NCBI RefSeq assembly: GCF_017654505.1
Contig: NC_054536.1
Location: 12,321,794-12,385,793, forward strand
DNA: 64,000 nt
DNA from: Polyodon spathula
Taxonomy: Eukaryota > Chordata > Actinopteri > Acipenseriformes > Polyodontidae
Direction: 5' to 3'
Shown one piece after another: positions 1 through 10,647 of the stretch. Each line of letters opens with the position of its first letter. The first letter of the stretch is position 1. A program made the position numbers and the translations under genes. Below the pieces are notes generated by a model. That model ran no database searches and had not been told where the DNA came from. It saw only the letters and a list, made by a program, of their open reading frames with translations.

Positions 1-1400
1 ATAAGTATAAATACAACCTGAAATACAACCTGAAGAGAAAGCCGCACATACTGTAAATGGTTTTGCACATCTTACCAATTAAAACCTCCTTTCAAATTAT
101 AAAGAGGGAACCGTTTATATGTGTTTAATTTGAAACTTTATGAAGCAGAACAACTACAATTTTATTTTGTTTTCCAATATTACATAAACTGTTTTTGAAG
201 TTTACAGATATGTTCTCTTTAGTTATTTTCCCAATTAAGTATTAGTGCCCGTCGATGAAGGTTCTACCGTGTGGTAGCTGACCGCAACTGGAGTTATGCA
301 TCCCGAGGGTTTGTTGTTGCTTAAAGATGCTGCCCGAGCTCCAGTGGAGCTGACAGGCTGTGATTGGCTGACTCGGCAGTTGCAGGTAAAGGACTTGTTG
401 CTTTTGATTGGCTACTTTGGGTGGATAATAAAATAAGCTTCTACTGTGCAGTAATGCCCGCTATAGATGGAAGTTGATTGGCTGATGATACTGAATCGAT
501 TTCTAATGTAATATGTTTAAAATAAAATTCATTGTTTCAACCCAGTATAGGAAGTGAAATCCTATTACTATTTTATTGATACCTACAGGCTTTGGTACTG
601 AAGTAAATGACTCATCACAGGTTCATGAAAATGACAACTTGAGCATTTTCAGGTTACTGCATTCAATTACATTCCTCAGGAAATAATACCCTTTTCTACC
701 CAAGTGCCACTTCTCAATGTATTTTAGTCATGATGTATAGCAATACACTGTCCATGTGCAACAAATCGGTGTTAGATAGATATTACATTTGCTGTTAATA
801 TTGTTATTGATCTGTAGATGACTTTCAAATAACTTTCTGAATAATGTACAGTTTTTTTTTTTTATTTATTTCCTTGAGACTTCAATGGTATATGTAAAAA
901 AAAAAAAAAAAACTGAAAATTCTGAATGACATTGTTTTCTCAGCGTTTTAAACTATTGTCTCTACAATGAGCGATTTCTTGTAACAGCATACAAAGAGGG
1001 CATCATCATTCCTTTTAACCTGTTCATTGTGAATAGCAACTAAAAATGTATCTCACAAATAAACACTATAAATATAAACACTACCTGCATTGTAATGAAT
1101 CCAATCTAATTCTGTGTGGCTGGTATGCTCTTAGGAGTTCGTATTGAAATATCTAGAGTATTTTTATCTTACCTCCATGATAGCAAAGCTGATGATGGTT
1201 CTGTTGTATAAAAAACATCTGTTAAATATATAAGACTTTTCATTTATAGAACCCAAACAGAAATCATGTTCTAGAGACAGGTAGAACTAACCACATGGAA
1301 TTTCCTCATGATGGATAAAACTCCTGAGATTTCTAAACTATAGAAGCATGTTCTAGTTGGATATCTCTGTTTGGTGCGTTGTATTTAGTTATATTATTTT
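1..1400. other. AT-rich non-coding DNA with one GC-richer block
   Basis: I see no coding exon or RNA gene here. Positions about 241-490 are GC-richer than the surroundings and contain repeated phrases (AGTGCCCGTCGATG near 245 and AGTAATGCCCGC near 450) plus several TTGATTGGCT/GTGATTGGCTG motifs. This suggests an interspersed repeat of unknown class rather than unique DNA. Homopolymer runs lie at 851-862 and 896-911. Confidence 0.4.
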
Positions 1401-1552
1401 GTTGCGTGTTGTTGCTGATAAGAACCGCACCGACGCCGCTCCGACTCTGACACAGGACCAACTGTTGTTCTGTCTTTGACTCAGGAATTGCTGCCTCACT
1501 GCTCACACGCTGGATCTGCTGCCGATGAGTTGAGTCGCCACCTGTTCTATCT

Positions 1553-2320
1553 CAGACTCAGGAATCGCTGGCTGCTCACTCTGCTTCCACACTGGATGCG
1601 CTTACCGCTCTGCTCCGTCTCTGACTCAGGAATCGCTGGCTGCTCACTCTGCTTCCACACTGGATGCGCTTACCGCTCTGCTCCGTCTCTGACTCAGGAA
1701 TCGCTGGCTGCTCACTCTGCTTCCACACTGGATGCGCTTACCGCTCTGCTCCGTCTCTGACTCAGGAATCGCTGGCTGCTCACTCTGCTTCCACACTGGA
1801 TGCGCTTACCGCTCTGTTCCATCTCAGACTCAGGAATCGCTGGCTGCTCACTCTGTTCCACACTGGATGCGCTTACCGCTCTGCTCCGTCTCTGACTCAG
1901 GAATCGCTGGCTGCTCACTCTGCTTCCACACTGGATGCGCTTACCGCTCTGTTCCATCTCAGACTCAGGAATCGCTGGCTGCTCACTCTGCTTCCACACT
2001 GGATGCGCTTACCGCTCTGTTCCATCTCAGACTCAGGAATCGCTGGCTGCTCACTCTGCTTCCACACTGGATGCGCTTACCGCTCTGCTCCGTCTCTGAC
2101 TCAGGAATCGCTGGCTGCTCACTCTGCTTCCACACTGGATGCGCTTACCGCTCTGTTCCATCTCAGACTCAGGAATCGCTGGCTGCTCACTCTGCTTCCA
2201 CACTGGATGCGCTTACCGCTCTGTTCCATCTCAGACTCAGGAATCGCTGGCTGCTCACTCTGCTTCCACACTGGATGCGCTTACCGCTCTGCTCCGTCTC
2301 TGACTCGGGAAACGCCAGAT
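1553..2320. repeat. 68-bp minisatellite, about 11 copies
   Basis: A unit of 68 bp beginning CTCAGGAATCGCTGGCTGCT recurs with its GGAATCG word at 1561, 1629, 1697, 1765, 1833 and 1900, then on to about 2310. One step is 67 bp (a single-base deletion near 1857). Two unit types alternate irregularly, one with GCTCCGTCTCTGACT and one with GTTCCATCTCAGACT. A degenerate unit precedes the array (about 1445-1552) and a degraded one ends it (CTCGGGAAACGCCAG). The unit is free of stops in all frames and is not a multiple of three, so the long overlapping frames through it are a by-product of the repeat and not genes. Confidence 0.93.
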
Positions 2321-2339
2321 TCTGGGACTCTGCTTTACA

Positions 2340-2650
2340 TGCTTGCATTTAATGGAAAGCTCTTGGTCTTGTTTGGTTTTAAAAATGCTTTATTCAAATA
2401 GTAAAATGTACACAAAATAACAATCTCCAATACAGGCACCAAGTTCAGTACAACTTTTCACTCACATTTCCTGGGGTTAAATAGCCCTTGTTCCGCCCCT
2501 AGTCCCCATAACAGGCAACCTATAGAAAGTAAGGCATCCTTATCAAAATTCTCCGATTGGTCAAAATTTTACTGAGCTAGGCTCCCCTCAGTCTGGGCTC
2601 ACGCTGCGACTAGACTTGGTTGTCAAGTGTACCGCAGCGTGTGTGACTAA
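2340..2650 (-). mobile_element. Possible old LTR on the minus strand
   Basis: Read on the minus strand, this GC-richer block has a TATTTAACCCC box (near 2480) followed about 90 bp on by TTTGAATAAAGC (near 2390), an LTR-like spacing of TATA box and polyadenylation signal. I found no clean TG...CA ends, target duplication or partner LTR, so this is tentative. It could equally be an unclassified repeat adjoining the minisatellite. Confidence 0.25.
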
Positions 2651-4464
2651 TGCTTTTGCATTCTTACATTCAATCTTATTGTACATAATTATAACAAACT
2701 AACATTCAATAGTATCTGATTACAACATCATACAGTACATAAAAACTAGCATTCAATTGTGTTCAAGAATTTCAAATAATACTGCATATATTTTCCTTGT
2801 AATGCAATGTTTTACCGGTTATTGTCAATAGTGTGTAACAATATAGCAGTAATAAAGCAAAGCTAATTTGCTTACACAAGTATAAAAATGGGCAATTATA
2901 TTTTTGTATTTTAATATAAAATATATAACACATGGCTGAAAGCTATATTTGCATCCTGAACCATTCGGGAAAAAAAGGCATAATAGCACAGTAGTGACGT
3001 CAAAAAGTGATAATTCCTCTAGAGGAAAATATACTTGAACTTTGACCATTTCGACTCCTCGCAACCATCAATTACAATTCAAACACAACATGTCTTGTTT
3101 TCAAACACTCGACAACACCCACAGTACAGAAATGTTCATTAATGAGCAAAAAATGAGAAGAGGTACTCTAACGGATAACGACATAGAACACCTGTACAGC
3201 ACTGAAACACCGCATTTAAAAAAACCCAACTGTGCTGCTGAACCTTTAATATTAGCATCACAAGGCTATCCATGTAGTATAAAAAATAATAGATGGGCCT
3301 CTTCAGGAAAACAATTCCATCTCAGGTTTCTGTGACAGTTAATAAATTACTCAACCTCCACATCCTGTAAGGTATGACGTCGCTGAAACCCTAGATTATA
3401 ATTAGTCCTCCTCCGATTAACAGATTTATCAATTAAAGAATTGATCGCAGATAGTCACAGAAAGTCATGCAGAATTTTTTTTTTTTTTTTATATATATTA
3501 AATAAAATGAACCAATAGCAGATCTGCATTTTCTCTGCGCCAGTCCAATCATAACTGAGCAGAGATGAGACATAACCAATTGAAGGTCTTGAATACATAT
3601 ATTCTTTTTTCAAATTCTTTTCAAAAACCTTAAAAACATATTAACTCGAGTCATCCCATGCTAATGGGGTACATTCTGCCTTAGTGGTACAACTGGTAAA
3701 ATATATTTAAATAAATAGATGACCCAGTGAAAATGAATTTATACTTATCAATAAGCTTTATAGATTCAATATAATTATTTTTATAGAAAAATCGAATAGT
3801 AGGAGAAAGTTAATCATATAAATGGTAAGAATGTCCAGAGGTTTTTGTAGTGGTAAATGGGACATTCTGGTGGAGTGATTTTCAATTTAGCATTTTGTAA
3901 AATCCTTTTTCTCCAGGTGAACAATGATGGATATGCAATTTTTTTTTTTCAATTTAGGTAAAAATTTTGTTCTTAAAATTTCTATTTCGTACGTAACCCT
4001 GTCTGTCAAACATGTTACATACTTTACTGGGCAATTTAATAATTATTTACAAACATTAATGACTTTGGTGTGGGTAGCATGAAAGTAAGTCTTTAAACTC
4101 AAATTATGCAATGCTAAGATGTATTGTGTATCCCTGCATTTGTACGTTATTACTGGTCAAACTTTTCAATAACAATGTCTGTCCAAAAATAATAATGTAT
4201 GTAACAAATGTTAATTTTTGTGCATTTTTAAACAAATAATGTTGGAATCTTCAAAAAGCCATATGTATCATGGGATTTTTTACAGTAGGATATGTGACAT
4301 CATAAAAGAGAGACTTGATCTTCACATGGATAAAGAAGCAGGAAGGTATGTTGTCTGTCTAAGAATTTACATACATTATAAATGTTATATATGAGTCATA
4401 AACTCTTGTATAACTGTTCATTTTGACTCTTAATATGCCTGAAAAGAGTTGAGTAATATGTGTG
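2651..4464. other. Non-coding AT-rich DNA
   Basis: There is one 97-codon open frame on the plus strand (3042-3335) with no recognisable domain or splice context. Otherwise there are only homopolymer runs (poly-T at 3477-3490 and 3940-3950). I see no gene. The last five bases before 4465 (GTGTG) are the left target-site duplication of the retrotransposon that follows. Confidence 0.5.
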
Positions 4465-5129
4465 TGTAGAAGGGGTGTGGGTAATTCACTGACTAGGAGA
4501 CAGACAGGTGTACTTGAAAACACCACACAGGTGCCCAGTTTTATTTTCAAACAGTTCTTGCTTTTTCCGGCAGAAGGCACTGTTGACCGTGGGCTGCCTA
4601 TCAACGATGATAGACAGCACCATGAAAATACCACAGCTGGTATGTGAACAGCAAGTGCACTTGCAGGTGCTCAAAGAAATAATAATGAAAACAGAAGGCG
4701 AAAAGAACAATGGAAAATAAAACAGTAATAAAACTACAAATAAAAGGTTCTGCACTCGACAGCGTTATCCCGGTCGTCACTACCCGCACGACCCGGATCA
4801 CCGTCCTACTCTGTAGGCTAACTAGCCTGTTCTGTCACAATACACCGGGGTCTGCCCAAGGGTTCCCCGCTCTCTCTCTCTCTCGCTATGCAACTCTCTT
4901 TGTTTCGCCTGATTCCCGGTCCTGGATCAGTGCTTCCGCATTCTCGTTGCGTCTAAGTGGGCAGACCTGAGGAAACAACGGAGCGTTAATTTATAGGGCA
5001 AACAATCTCCCAAGACCCACCTCCCAGTGTCACTGCCATGACTCACAGGCGGTTGTTGGACGACTGCCGCCCTCTTCCTGCAGCCCGTGAACACGCCAGA
5101 AGAGTCAGCACAGATCTCTCCCTGTTACA
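4465..5129 (-). repeat. 3' LTR of the 4.5-10.2 kb element
   Basis: This is a 665-bp repeat running from TGTAGAAGG to CCCTGTTACA. It is highly similar to 9483-10191, with scattered substitutions such as GTGGGCTGCC context changes and a CT-repeat length difference near 4870. It lacks about 45 bp present in the other copy (near 10035-10090). Because the element lies on the minus strand, this left copy is the 3' LTR. Confidence 0.95.
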
Positions 5130-5145
5130 TATCCTTCCCCTCAGA
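5130..5145 (-). other. Polypurine tract of the gypsy element
   Basis: On the minus strand the sequence TGAGGGGAAGGATA directly abuts the 3' LTR. This is the expected primer for plus-strand DNA synthesis in LTR retrotransposons. Confidence 0.8.
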
Positions 5146-5189
5146 ATGACACCACCGGTTCATTCGAAAATCTTACACCCCCATGCCTT

Positions 5190-5748
5190 CCAGAGAGAAA
5201 AAGTCTGCATTTTGATGCAGCTTTCCTGCTCAGTGGACTACCCTGAAGGCATAGGGCCGCAAGGCCAAGTACCACCGTGTGATTCTGGCGTTGCTATCTT
5301 TCATCCGGTGAAGCCATGCTAAGGGGGCATGATCTGTAACCAGGGTGAAGTGTCACCCCAGGAGGTAGTATCGGAGTGACTCGACTGCCCATTTTACTGG
5401 GGGACACTCCTTCTCGATGGTGCTATAATTTTTCTCACGGGGAAGGAGCTTCCTGCTGATATACAGGACTGGGTGCTCTCTTCCCCGAACCTCCTGCGAC
5501 AACATTGCCCCGAGACCTGTCTCTGACGCATCCGTCTGCAGGGTGAACCTCTTACCAAAATCCGGGCTGCATAGCACTGGTTTACTACACAGCCTCCGCT
5601 TCAAGGCGAGAAAGGCCCTCTGGCACGACTCTGTCCACTGAACCGTATTTGGGGCAGCCTTCCGGGTGAGGTCTGTCAAGGGAGCAACGAGCGTAGCGAA
5701 ACTTGGGATGAACTTTCTATAATAGCCCGCTAGTCCCAAGACTAGCAA
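5190..5748 (-). pseudogene. Gypsy RNase H and RT tether region, broken
   Basis: The frame 5748-5353 reads from the end of the reverse transcriptase (LGLAGYYRKFIPSF) into an RNase H-like domain with the TDAS motif (about residues 72-75) and KEC (SxIEKE motif), ending at YYLLG. A TGA there replaces the Arg codon of the usual LLGRxFTLxTDHAPL. The same frame then continues with FTLVTDHAPL and on toward 5200. RNase H removes RNA from the RNA-DNA hybrid during reverse transcription. The upstream join to RT is damaged: the expected linker of some 20 residues is replaced by a repetitive filler of GCTAG/TAGTTG words at 5745-5770. Confidence 0.85.
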
Positions 5749-6188
5749 CTAGCTAGCTTAGCAACTAGCGGTCTGATCTGGCCGCCCCCTACTTGATACC
5801 CCAAATATTTCGACTCACTCTTCCCAAAGGCACACTTCTTTGGGTTAGCAGTGAGCCCCGCCCCCCCCAAGGATTGCACCACCACCGCTACCTTACACAG
5901 ATAACTCGGCCAATCCTCACTGTGGATAACCACGTCATCTATGTAAGCAGCGGCATACTGCTGATGGGGCCGCAAGATGCGATCCATCATCCGCTGGAAA
6001 GTGGCAGGGGCTCCATGCAAACCAAAGGGCATGGTCCTGAATTGGTACAACCCGAAGGGAGTCGAAAATGCCGTCCGCTCTCTAGATTCCGGAGTCAGGG
6101 GTATCTGACAGTACCCCTTCATTAAATCCAGTGTCGTCATAAAATGAGCCGTGCCTAGACGCTCCAGCAGCTCATCTACTCGGGGCAT
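5742..6188 (-). pseudogene. Gypsy reverse transcriptase core
   Basis: This 148-codon frame starts at MPRVDELLERLG and carries the standard RT landmarks: TLDLMKGYCQIPL (motif A, catalytic Asp about residue 21), FGLYQFRTMPFGLHGAPATFQ (motif B region) and AYIDDVVI with the YIDD catalytic box at residues 82-85, then GYQVGGG near the end. This is the palm of the polymerase that copies the element RNA. It is separated from its N-terminal part (6482-6243) by a TGA where CGA (Arg) is expected, and ends in a deletion. Of the three gypsy elements in the window, this is the only one that keeps YIDD. Confidence 0.9.
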
Positions 6189-6242
6189 TGGATAAGCGTC
6201 AAATTTCGATTTCTCATTGATTCGTCTGAAATCAATGCAAAA

Positions 6243-6482
6243 TCAACTTGACCCGTCTGGCTTATCGACTAAAACAATCCGACTGTTCCAGTCACTTTGG
6301 GACTCTTCTATTACTCCCAGTCTCAGTATTTCGTCAATTTCCACTTTTATTACCTGTCTTTTACGTTCAGGTATACGGTACGGCCTCTGGTGAACTAACG
6401 CCCCTGGCTCAATATAAATGTGATGATGGGCTACTCGAGTCTGCCCCGCGACGGAAGAGAACACGTCAGGAAACTCCGCCAC
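6243..6482 (-). pseudogene. Gypsy RT N-terminal segment
   Basis: This frame contains EFPDVFSS, RPYRIPERKR, EIDEILRLGVIEES and VLVDKPDGSS, the conserved run leading into Ty3/gypsy reverse transcriptase. It follows directly on the integrase C-terminus (6466-6792) with a one-base frame change near 6485, so integrase leads into RT. It ends at a TGA that sits inside the otherwise conserved DGSxRFCIDFRRIN stretch, which continues in frame beyond the stop. Confidence 0.87.
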
Positions 6483-6792
6483 CTGACTGCGTTGGTGTCA
6501 GATTCTCAGCAATCTGTACCGATCCTTTTCTTGCCAACACAGAAAGATCAGGTCCCAGGTCCGTGACGTCATCTGCATGCGCCACTAACAACGCCTCTGG
6601 TTGTAACCAAGGCTTTAAGAGATTGATATGGTAAATGTGTTTCTCTGTCCGTCGCTCCGGCTGGCAGATTTCATAGTCCACCTTCCCAACCTGGCGTGTA
6701 ACCTCAAAGGGTCCTTGCCACTTAGCCAAGAGTTTCGACTCAGAACTGGGTAATAACAGAAGTACCTTATCCCCCGGCTGAAATGTGCGCAA
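6466..6792 (-). pseudogene. Gypsy integrase C-terminal domain
   Basis: The frame begins MRTFQPGDKVLLLLPSS and includes KWQGPFEV, YEI and HINLLKPW. This is the GPF/Y-type C-terminal domain of Ty3/gypsy integrases, which contributes to DNA binding. A frameshift near 6795 separates it from the catalytic core (8330-6615). It runs straight toward the RT N-terminus. Confidence 0.88.
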
Positions 6793-8330
6793 CCGGTTCC
6801 TCGGTTATATAGTGTCTCCTGTCTGTGCTGCGCCTGCTGCAAATTGTCATGCGCCCATTTCCCAACAGACTCAAGACGTTTGCGCAGGTCCAACACATAC
6901 CGGACGGTATTGGTCGAATTGTCCTGCTGCTCCTCCCACATCTCTCTGACCAGGTCGAGCACGCCCCGGGGTCTCCGCCCATACAACAGCTCGAATGGTG
7001 AAAACCCCGTAGAAGCCTGGGGAACCTCCATGATCGCAAAGAGAAGGGGAGGAATCAGCTGGTCCCAGTAACGCACATCACTACAAATAAATCGGTGCAA
7101 CATGTTCTTAAGGGTCTTATTAAAGCATTCCACCAAACCGTCGGTCTGAGGATGAAACACCGAGGTCCTAATGGTCTTAATTCCCAAAAGCTTACATGTT
7201 CCGCGGATTAGCCGGGACATAAAATTGGTGCCTTGATCGGTTAGTATCTCTTTGGGAATCCCCACCCGGGAGAAAACCTTCACAAGCTCGTTGGCAACAG
7301 ACTTAGCGGACATAGATCGGAGGGGAATTGCCTCTGGATAACGCGTAGCGTAATCCAGAATGACAAGTAGGTGGGTGTATCCTGCCGCACTCCTTTCTAG
7401 TGGCCCAACTATGTCCATCCCAATATGCTCAAACGGAGCTTCCACTAGGGGCAAAGGCACCAGAGGGGCTCGTGGAACGGCTCTAGGGCTGGCCTTCTGA
7501 CATTCCCCACAACACTCACAAAACCGCTTAACATCGCCATCCAGCCCCAGCCAGAAGAACCGTGACACAAGCCTTGCTTTAGTTTTATCCCTTCCCAAAT
7601 GACCAGACAGGGGAATAGCGTGAGCCAGCTGCAACAAATCCTCCTTAAAGGGCTGAGGAATGAACAACTGATGACGCACTTCACCGGTCTGGGGTAATTT
7701 ATCAACACGGTACAGTAGGTCTCGATCAATTTCAAAGTGGGGGTACGTGGCGGCGCGTCTGGGCTCGACCACCCGACCATTAACCACTGCTGCTTGGTCA
7801 AAGAGCCTGCCCAGCACGTCGTCACGCCCTTGCTCGAGTCGGAAGTCACGGGAGCGAGCTAAGAAATCAGCTCCCATGGCTTCCAACTCGGGGTCAGGTC
7901 GGTCCCGAGCAGAGGCAGCCGAGCCAGACCCCTGCGCTGCCTCCGCGACCTCTCCCCCAGACTCTTCACCAACCGCCCCCACCTGAAACTTCTCCGACTC
8001 CCTCCATTGCCAGCCCTCATTCTTAGCGATCCTGCGCTCCAGTTTAGTTTTACAGGGTTTAAATCTATGGCAAAACCACTCTGGATCGCAAAAGGGAAAA
8101 ATCTCTCCAATTACTTCCTCTTTCTTAGCCAATAAAGAAGACGGGGCTGTCAGAGCAGCCAACCAATCTTTAAACTGCTCACAGTCCCGTCCCAGAACTA
8201 CTGGTACCGGCAATCGAGGACATAATCCTACCTGCACCTGCGTCACCTGCTGGCCAATAGTCATACACACATTGATCTTGGGATAAGAGCGGACATCCCC
8301 ATGAATACATTTAATATGCACCTGTCCCAA
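6790..8330 (-). pseudogene. Gypsy protease C-terminus and integrase core
   Basis: The 571-codon open frame (to 6615) starts in the protease C-terminal part (VVLGRD at about residues 44-49). It runs through a spacer, then an integrase: a zinc-binding HHCC motif (H237, H244, C274, C277) and a DDE core with D306 (MDIVG), D365 (LTDQG) and E401 (GLVEC). There are 35 residues between the second Asp and Glu, exactly the canonical D,D35E spacing. Integrase joins the DNA copy to the chromosome. The frame is +1 relative to gag near 8330, which could be programmed frameshifting or a mutation. The last part (6789-6615) is out of frame with the integrase C-terminal domain. Confidence 0.9.
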
Positions 8331-9414
8331 TATGCGGTGAGATTAGGCTGTCCTGTACCAGAGACTGACTACACCCTGAGTCCAGGAGAGCCTGGGTTTT
8401 TGTACCATCCACTGTCACAGGAATAACAAAACCCGTGTGCTGAAGTGACTGAGGTAATTGAACGTGCCTACCTGGTCGGCTGAGGTCACACTCCATCACG
8501 GGGCAGTCCCGGGAGAGGTGGCCCACCTCCCTGCACGTCCAACACCTCGGTGGGCTGGTTTCTCTCCCCGAAGTTTTGGAAAGAGGGGGAAACACTGGAG
8601 CCATAAAAGGGGCTCCCCGATAAGGCTTCCGCGCAAGACCCCGGTCCGACACTGCAGCAGCCCGTGGGTATCCCCACCCTGCCCCAGTACCCGGGCCGGG
8701 AGCTCCCGCCGATACCCCCCGACCAAATCCTGGACTACCCCTTCCCCCCAGTCCCTTCGCCCTTTCCAGGGCCAGTTGAGGGGAAGATTCAGTAGCCGCA
8801 CTCCTCCCGGGCAGTTTCGCGGGCGTTGGTTCCGCTGCCTGGTACCGCTCGGCAAGTTCGACCGCCCGGTCCAGCGTGTCTGGTGCCTGCTGCTGGACCC
8901 ACAGCCGAGGTTCCGGGGCTAGACACTCCAGGAAGCGCTCCACCACGATCATCTCCACCACCCTGGCTTTGGTGTTCAGCTCCGGGTTCAACCAACCCAG
9001 GGCGTAATCCTTCAGACGGTGGGCGATGGCTCGTGGGTGCTCCCCTACCGCAAACTGCTCCTCTCGGAATTTCTTCCGATACCCCTCCGGTGTGGCCCCC
9101 ACGCGATTAAGGATGACGGTTTTCAGCGTGGGGTAATCCATCATCCGATCCGGGGACAGCGTTCTCGCTGCTGCTTGCGCCTCCCCCGTGAGCTGAGGAA
9201 GCAGGTAACTAGCCCACTGGGCTGGATCCCACCCGGCCGAGGTCGCCATGGCCTCAAACACCTCTAAATAGGCGTCAGGTCGATCCTCGGCCGTCATTTT
9301 TGTGGGGCGTTGTAACTGGGGGTCTGGAGCTGCGGGTCTAGCCGCCTCCTGCACTGCTGCGGTGAGCGTCTGGCGCAGGAGGTCCATCATCGCAGCAAAC
9401 TGTGTGGCATCCAT
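8311..9414 (-). CDS. gag: Gypsy Gag, with protease active site at its end
   Basis: The 367-codon frame starts MDATQFAAMMDLLRQ, a sensible start just downstream of the LTR and primer site. The capsid-like region has KMTAEDRPDAYLEVFEAMA, as in other elements of this type. A single CX2CX4HX4C zinc knuckle (CWTCREVGHLSRDC) lies at residues 291-304 and binds RNA. The protease active site LLDSG (Asp at about residue 345) follows, so gag and protease start in one frame. The frame is fully open, making it the best preserved part of the element. It ends in ...IGTGAY, just after it overlaps the next frame by 20 bases. Confidence 0.9.
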   Translation of the reverse strand: MDATQFAAMMDLLRQTLTAAVQEAARPAAPDPQLQRPTKMTAEDRPDAYLEVFEAMATSAGWDPAQWASYLLPQLTGEAQAAARTLSPDRMMDYPTLKTVILNRVGATPEGYRKKFREEQFAVGEHPRAIAHRLKDYALGWLNPELNTKARVVEMIVVERFLECLAPEPRLWVQQQAPDTLDRAVELAERYQAAEPTPAKLPGRSAATESSPQLALERAKGLGGRGSPGFGRGVSAGAPGPGTGAGWGYPRAAAVSDRGLARKPYRGAPFMAPVFPPLSKTSGRETSPPRCWTCREVGHLSRDCPVMECDLSRPGRHVQLPQSLQHTGFVIPVTVDGTKTQALLDSGCSQSLVQDSLISPHIGTGAY

Positions 9415-9462
9415 GGCTCGTCTGCTCCTTCCGTGGACGCACTGCTTGGGGCAATGCCAGTG

Positions 9463-9480
9463 AATCCCACTCTAACACCA
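9463..9480 (-). other. Primer binding site of the gypsy element
   Basis: Two bases inside the 5' LTR, the minus strand reads TGGTGTTAGAGTGGGATT, beginning with the TGG that pairs with a tRNA CCA end. The complement (AATCCCACTCTAACACCA) most resembles the 3' end of a leucine tRNA (AATCCCAC...ACACCA), but the match is imperfect and the assignment is tentative. Confidence 0.7.
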
Positions 9481-9482
9481 CG

Positions 9483-10191
9483 TGTGGAAGGGGTGTGGGT
9501 AATTCACTGACTAGGAGACAGACAGGTGTACTTGAAAACACCACACAGGTGCCCAGTTTTATTTTCAAACAGTTCTTGCTTTTTCCGGCAGAGGGCACTG
9601 TTGACTGTGGGCTGCCTATCAACGATGATAGACAGCACCACGGAAATACCACAGCTGGTACGTGAACAGCAAGTGCACTCCCAGGTGCTCAAAGAAATAA
9701 TAATGAAAACAGAAGGCGAAAAGAACAATGGAAAATAAATCAGTAATAAAACTACAAATAAAAGGTGCTGCACTCGGCAACATTATCCCGGTTGTCGCTA
9801 CCCGCACGACCCAGATCACCGTCCTACTCTGTAGGCTAACTAGCCTGTTCTGTCACAATACGCCGGGGTCTGCCCAAGGGTTCCCCGCTCTCTCTGTCTC
9901 GCTATGAAACTCTTTGTTTCGCCTGATTCCCGGTCCTGGATCAGTGCTTCCGCACTCTCGTTGCGTCTAAGTGGGCAGACCTGAGGAAACAACGGAGCGT
10001 TAATTTATAAGGCTAACAATCTCCCAAGACGCGCCTCTCAGCCATTCAGAGAGGGGGAAAGTCTACCCACCCACTTTCCCACCTCCCCATGTCACTGCCA
10101 TTACTCACAGGCGGTTGTTGGACGACTGCTGCCCTCTTCCTGCAGCCCGTGAACACGCCAGCAGAGTCAGCATAGATCTCTCCCTGTTACA
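9483..10191 (-). repeat. 5' LTR of the 4.5-10.2 kb element
   Basis: This 709-bp copy runs from TGTGGAAGG to CCCTGTTACA. It is similar throughout to 4465-5129 but holds an extra stretch of about 45 bp (GAGAGGGGGAAAGTCTACCC region near 10050). The visible sequence differences between the two LTRs show that the insertion is not brand new. Confidence 0.95.
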
Positions 10192-10640
10192 GTGTGATAT
10201 TTTAAGAGAAATTAATATTATGTTTAGACAATTATATTTCCCATGGTTAAGCTGTCATTTTCCCTGATCACTTTGACAGATTTGCTTATGTCATGTATGG
10301 AACGAAGACAGACATCATATGTATGGATGTAGTTTATTAATTTTACAATAGGAATTTCACAATAAATACAGTATATAACCTGTGAACAAGCTTCAGAATA
10401 TTTATTTTGGTTTGATATTACTTTATGGAGGGGTTTATTTGTATTTGTAACTGGGACAAACGTAATGTTTTTCAAACCATTATCTAACATGTAAAGGGTG
10501 AGAAGTCTTGTAATCACTTCTGAGAGTAACTATGTAACTGTGCAATTTACTTGAAATTTACAGGGTACACATATGGGATAATGAAGTTCACTTAAAAAAA
10601 CTAGTAGACTGACAATCAAGTTATGAGGGGACACAAGAAA
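10192..10640. other. Non-coding AT-rich DNA
   Basis: This is the right flank of the retrotransposon, starting with its GTGTG duplication. I see no gene or repeat. Confidence 0.4.
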
Positions 10641-10647
10641 CAATAAT

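Larger units (their letters stand above)
4465..10191 (-). mobile_element. Complete Gmr1-like Ty3/gypsy retrotransposon with both LTRs
   Basis: Two direct long terminal repeats bound a minus-strand element, and the 5-bp duplication GTGTG lies at 4460-4464 and 10192-10196. Inside, read on the minus strand, come a primer site, gag with a zinc knuckle, protease, integrase, reverse transcriptase and RNase H, then a polypurine tract. Integrase precedes reverse transcriptase, which is the order of Gmr1-like elements. The coding region carries frameshifts (near 8330, 6795 and 6485), TGA stops where Arg CGA is expected (about 6240 and 5340) and a deletion with filler at 5745-5770. It is therefore complete in structure but not active. 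Confidence 0.95.

Noticed and set aside
1476..2401. Long overlapping open frames on both strands
   Set aside because: They are translations of the 68-bp minisatellite in its different frames; there is no splice or start context and no domain.
3042..3335. 97-codon plus-strand frame
   Set aside because: No recognisable domain, low complexity or splice context; chance openness in AT-rich DNA is as likely.
4359..4801. Several 60-90 codon frames on both strands that recur at 9338-9819
   Set aside because: They lie in the two LTRs of the gypsy element and are shadows of non-coding LTR sequence.
4465..10191. Endogenous retrovirus with envelope
   Set aside because: No envelope-like frame lies between RNase H and the 3' LTR, and the domain content is that of a gypsy retrotransposon.
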